A stretch of 64,000 nt of DNA from Siccirubricoccus deserti (lineage in GTDB: Bacteria; Pseudomonadota; Alphaproteobacteria; Acetobacterales; Acetobacteraceae): contig NZ_JACOMF010000013.1 of the NCBI RefSeq assembly GCF_014283215.1, positions 59,634 through 123,633 of the forward strand, given 5' to 3'. Position numbers and translations under genes: made by a program. This document shows, piece after piece, positions 62,858 through 64,000 of this stretch. Under the pieces are notes generated by a model. It was not told the DNA's origin and made no database searches. It saw only the letters and a list, made by a program, of their open reading frames with translations. Within the stretch, counting starts at the first letter, position 1; every line of letters starts with the position of its first letter.

Positions 62858-63472
62858 ATGTCCGTCACCACCGCGCATAACGCGAAGAAGATGTACCGCT
62901 TCGACCTGGTGAAGCGCCTGGTCGCCCGGCTCAAGAACGACGAGGCGGTCATCGGCGGCATCGGCCACAGCAATTTCGACCTCTTCACCGCCGGCCACCG
63001 GCCGCAGAATTTCTACATGCTCGGCAGCATGGGGCTGGCCATTCCCATCGCCCTCGGCGTGGCGATCGCGCAGCCGCGGCGGAAGGTCTTCGCGTTGGAG
63101 GGCGACGGCTCGCTGCTGATGCAGCTTGGCTGTCTTTCCACCGTCGCGGCGCAGGCGCCGAAGAACCTCATCATCCTGGTGATGGACAACGGCACCTATC
63201 AGATCACCGGCGGCCAGCCGACCCCGGCCGCGGTTGGCACGGATTATGTCGCGGTGGCGCGCGGCTGCGGCCTCACCAGCGCCGCCTGGGCGGCGGATGA
63301 GGAGGATTTCGAGCGGCTGGTGCAGCGCTGCCTCGAGACCGACGGTCCGCACCTCATCGGCCTGAAGCTCGACGCCCAGGGGCCGGCGGGCCAGACCGAA
63401 CGCGACCCGGTGCAGATCCGCGACCGCTTCATGCGCGGCATGGGCGTGAAGCAGAGCAAGCTGCCGGGCTAG
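62858..63472 (+). CDS. TPP enzyme, diphosphate-binding (beta) subunit, sulfopyruvate-decarboxylase type
   Basis: This 204-residue PP-domain partner has its magnesium/diphosphate motif starting at GDGSLLMQLGCLSTVAAQAP and ending at VMDNGTYQITGG, the GDG...DN pattern of TPP enzymes. GGIGHSNFDLFTAGHRPQNF and LGSMGLAIPIALGVAIAQPR are typical of ComE-like beta subunits. Together with the preceding subunit it should form an active decarboxylase in the cytoplasm. It is the last clear gene of the cluster. Confidence 0.85.
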   Translation: MSVTTAHNAKKMYRFDLVKRLVARLKNDEAVIGGIGHSNFDLFTAGHRPQNFYMLGSMGLAIPIALGVAIAQPRRKVFALEGDGSLLMQLGCLSTVAAQAPKNLIILVMDNGTYQITGGQPTPAAVGTDYVAVARGCGLTSAAWAADEEDFERLVQRCLETDGPHLIGLKLDAQGPAGQTERDPVQIRDRFMRGMGVKQSKLPG

Positions 63473-63907
63473 ACCGATGCTCCGGCGCCACCCCTTGCTG
63501 CGCGGCACGCTCGCGGCAGGGACGGCGCCGGCGCCACCGGTGGATTGGCCGCAAAAGCCAATCAGTATCGAGGGGCGGTGACCGCAAGAGCGGCGGGGCA
63601 AGGACGACGCCGGCGTTCTGCCGTTCATCGGTTCGGACCCCAGGTGTTCGCGAATCGGGGTGCTGTCCCAGAGCCCTTGCCGGTGGGACAGGCGTCTCCC
63701 CGGTCCCGACCTGGGTTTAGGCGTGCCCACCCGAAGCGCCGATTGGAGCGGATCGCGGAGGGGCTTGAATGCCCGAAGCGTGAACCCGCACTGCAAACAA
63801 CAGGCTACAGCGGAGCAGCGTTCAGACATGAACGTGCTCTGTTGAAACCCTGGCTTGGCTGGGTACTTTGGGCGGCTATCTTGGGATGAGCGGTCCGGAG
63901 GTGGTCG
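63473..63907. other. 435-bp gap with an inverted repeat; no gene supported
   Basis: GATTGGC-CGCAAAA-GCCAATC (63543-63563) is a perfect 7-bp dyad that may terminate the decarboxylase unit. The palindrome at 63808-63844 is listed separately. The rest shows short open frames without any family likeness. The left end of an insertion sequence should lie near 63850-63907 if the next ORF is a transposase. Confidence 0.5.
63808..63844. repeat. second close copy of the CGTTCAGACATGAACG palindrome
   Basis: GAGC-AG-CGTTCA-GACA-TGAACG-T-GCTC is flanked by CAGCG/TGTTG arms that pair with G-U wobbles as RNA. The core and the left flank AACAACAGGCT-CAGCGGA are shared with 31038-31084, while the arms differ but remain paired, the pattern expected of a structured repeat rather than chance. 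Confidence 0.65.
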
Positions 63908-64000
63908 ATGCGGACGCTTTCGAAGTCGGCGCTGCGGGTGGCCGGTGAGGCGCTTGCGGTGGGGCGGACGGCACTGCCTGCCTATGGCAGCCACTACTCG
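63908..64000 (+). CDS. N-terminal fragment, possible transposase (continues beyond window)
   Basis: Thirty-one codons are open to the window edge, beginning MRTLSKSALRVAGEALAVGR and then TALPAYGSHYS. The pattern, a basic N-terminus followed by LPAYGSHYS, resembles the start of IS4/IS5-type transposases whose next residues are usually a D/YTQPQLF segment, but that part is outside the window. GGAGG lies shortly upstream of the ATG. Identification is weak. Confidence 0.4.
   Translation, partial: MRTLSKSALRVAGEALAVGRTALPAYGSHYS

Noticed and set aside
63545..63889. 114-codon open frame before the right edge
   Set aside because: Composition is like non-coding DNA, it runs through the palindrome at 63808-63844, and it has no ribosome site or family motif.
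61325..63994. Very long minus-strand open frame opposite the Bug and TPP genes
   Set aside because: It is an antisense by-product of high GC and codon bias; the translation is rich in His, Arg and Gln with no family likeness, and the plus strand carries three clear genes. The same applies to long antisense frames at 4163-6517, 38131-40785 and 1117-2907.

Overview
The window is GC-rich throughout, with tightly packed genes and many 4-nt ATGA or 1-nt TGATG stop/start overlaps. It reads as the chromosome of an alphaproteobacterium, most likely an Acetobacteraceae member of the Roseomonas type. Supporting this are an NDUFS4-like complex I accessory subunit, the gene order trpG-trpD-trpC-moaC-moeA-lexA, a GTTC-N7-GTTC LexA box, a PpiD/tpiA divergent pair, many ABC-type LivFGHM transporters, and Bug-type tricarboxylate receptors. 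No rRNA, CRISPR array or complete mobile element was seen; only the first 31 codons of a possible transposase lie at the right edge.

Layout. 1-1920: a truncated Bug receptor and a split CHR transporter. 2098-11918 (+): a pimF-pimC-pimD-like dicarboxylyl-CoA beta-oxidation set, a 1-Cys peroxiredoxin, and a complete Liv ABC transporter whose two permeases are fused. 11893-17772 (-): a nicotinate-type catabolic operon, with a dehydrogenase (FAD subunit plus fused FeS/molybdopterin subunit), a 6-hydroxynicotinate reductase homologue and an ApbE-like UPF0280 protein; a frameshifted marR precedes it. 18335-31011 (+): an enamidase homologue, an HpnL-like membrane protein, a radical SAM protein, an AA_synth (DUF1185) protein, then livG-livF, four tandem paralogous solute-binding proteins, livH and livM. 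31154-35782 (-): a peptide-type binding protein, a class II aldolase and a PTPS-related membrane protein.

35999-49849 is mostly housekeeping: gltX, a frameshifted comEC, a Nudix protein, lexA with its SOS promoter, and the trpGDC-moaC-moeA operon. The operon is preceded by an apparently leaderless trpL leader peptide, an attenuator, and a 47-residue proline-rich ORF coupled to trpG. Two VOC/PhnB proteins and a LigI-like hydrolase separate this operon from trpE. 50008-57647 holds ppiD, tpiA, a dadA/lrp divergent pair, a MOSC protein, a small RTX protein in a locally AT-richer stretch, and an NDUFS4-like gene between tRNA-Arg and tRNA-Pro. 57702-63472 holds an epoxide-hydrolase-like protein, then a TetR-controlled catabolic block (acyl-CoA-dehydrogenase-like flavoprotein, VOC protein, Bug receptor, two-subunit TPP decarboxylase).

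Working together (inference): 11893-19534 could take a nicotinate-like N-heterocycle through hydroxylation, ferredoxin-dependent ring reduction and enamide hydrolysis, served by the two Liv transporters flanking it. Dicarboxylyl-CoA products could enter the pimFCD-like set. Most new-looking items are the UPF0280-Hnr pairing, the four-fold binding-protein array, the coupled mini-ORF behind the trp attenuator, and a dispersed palindrome family with core TTCAGACATGAA.
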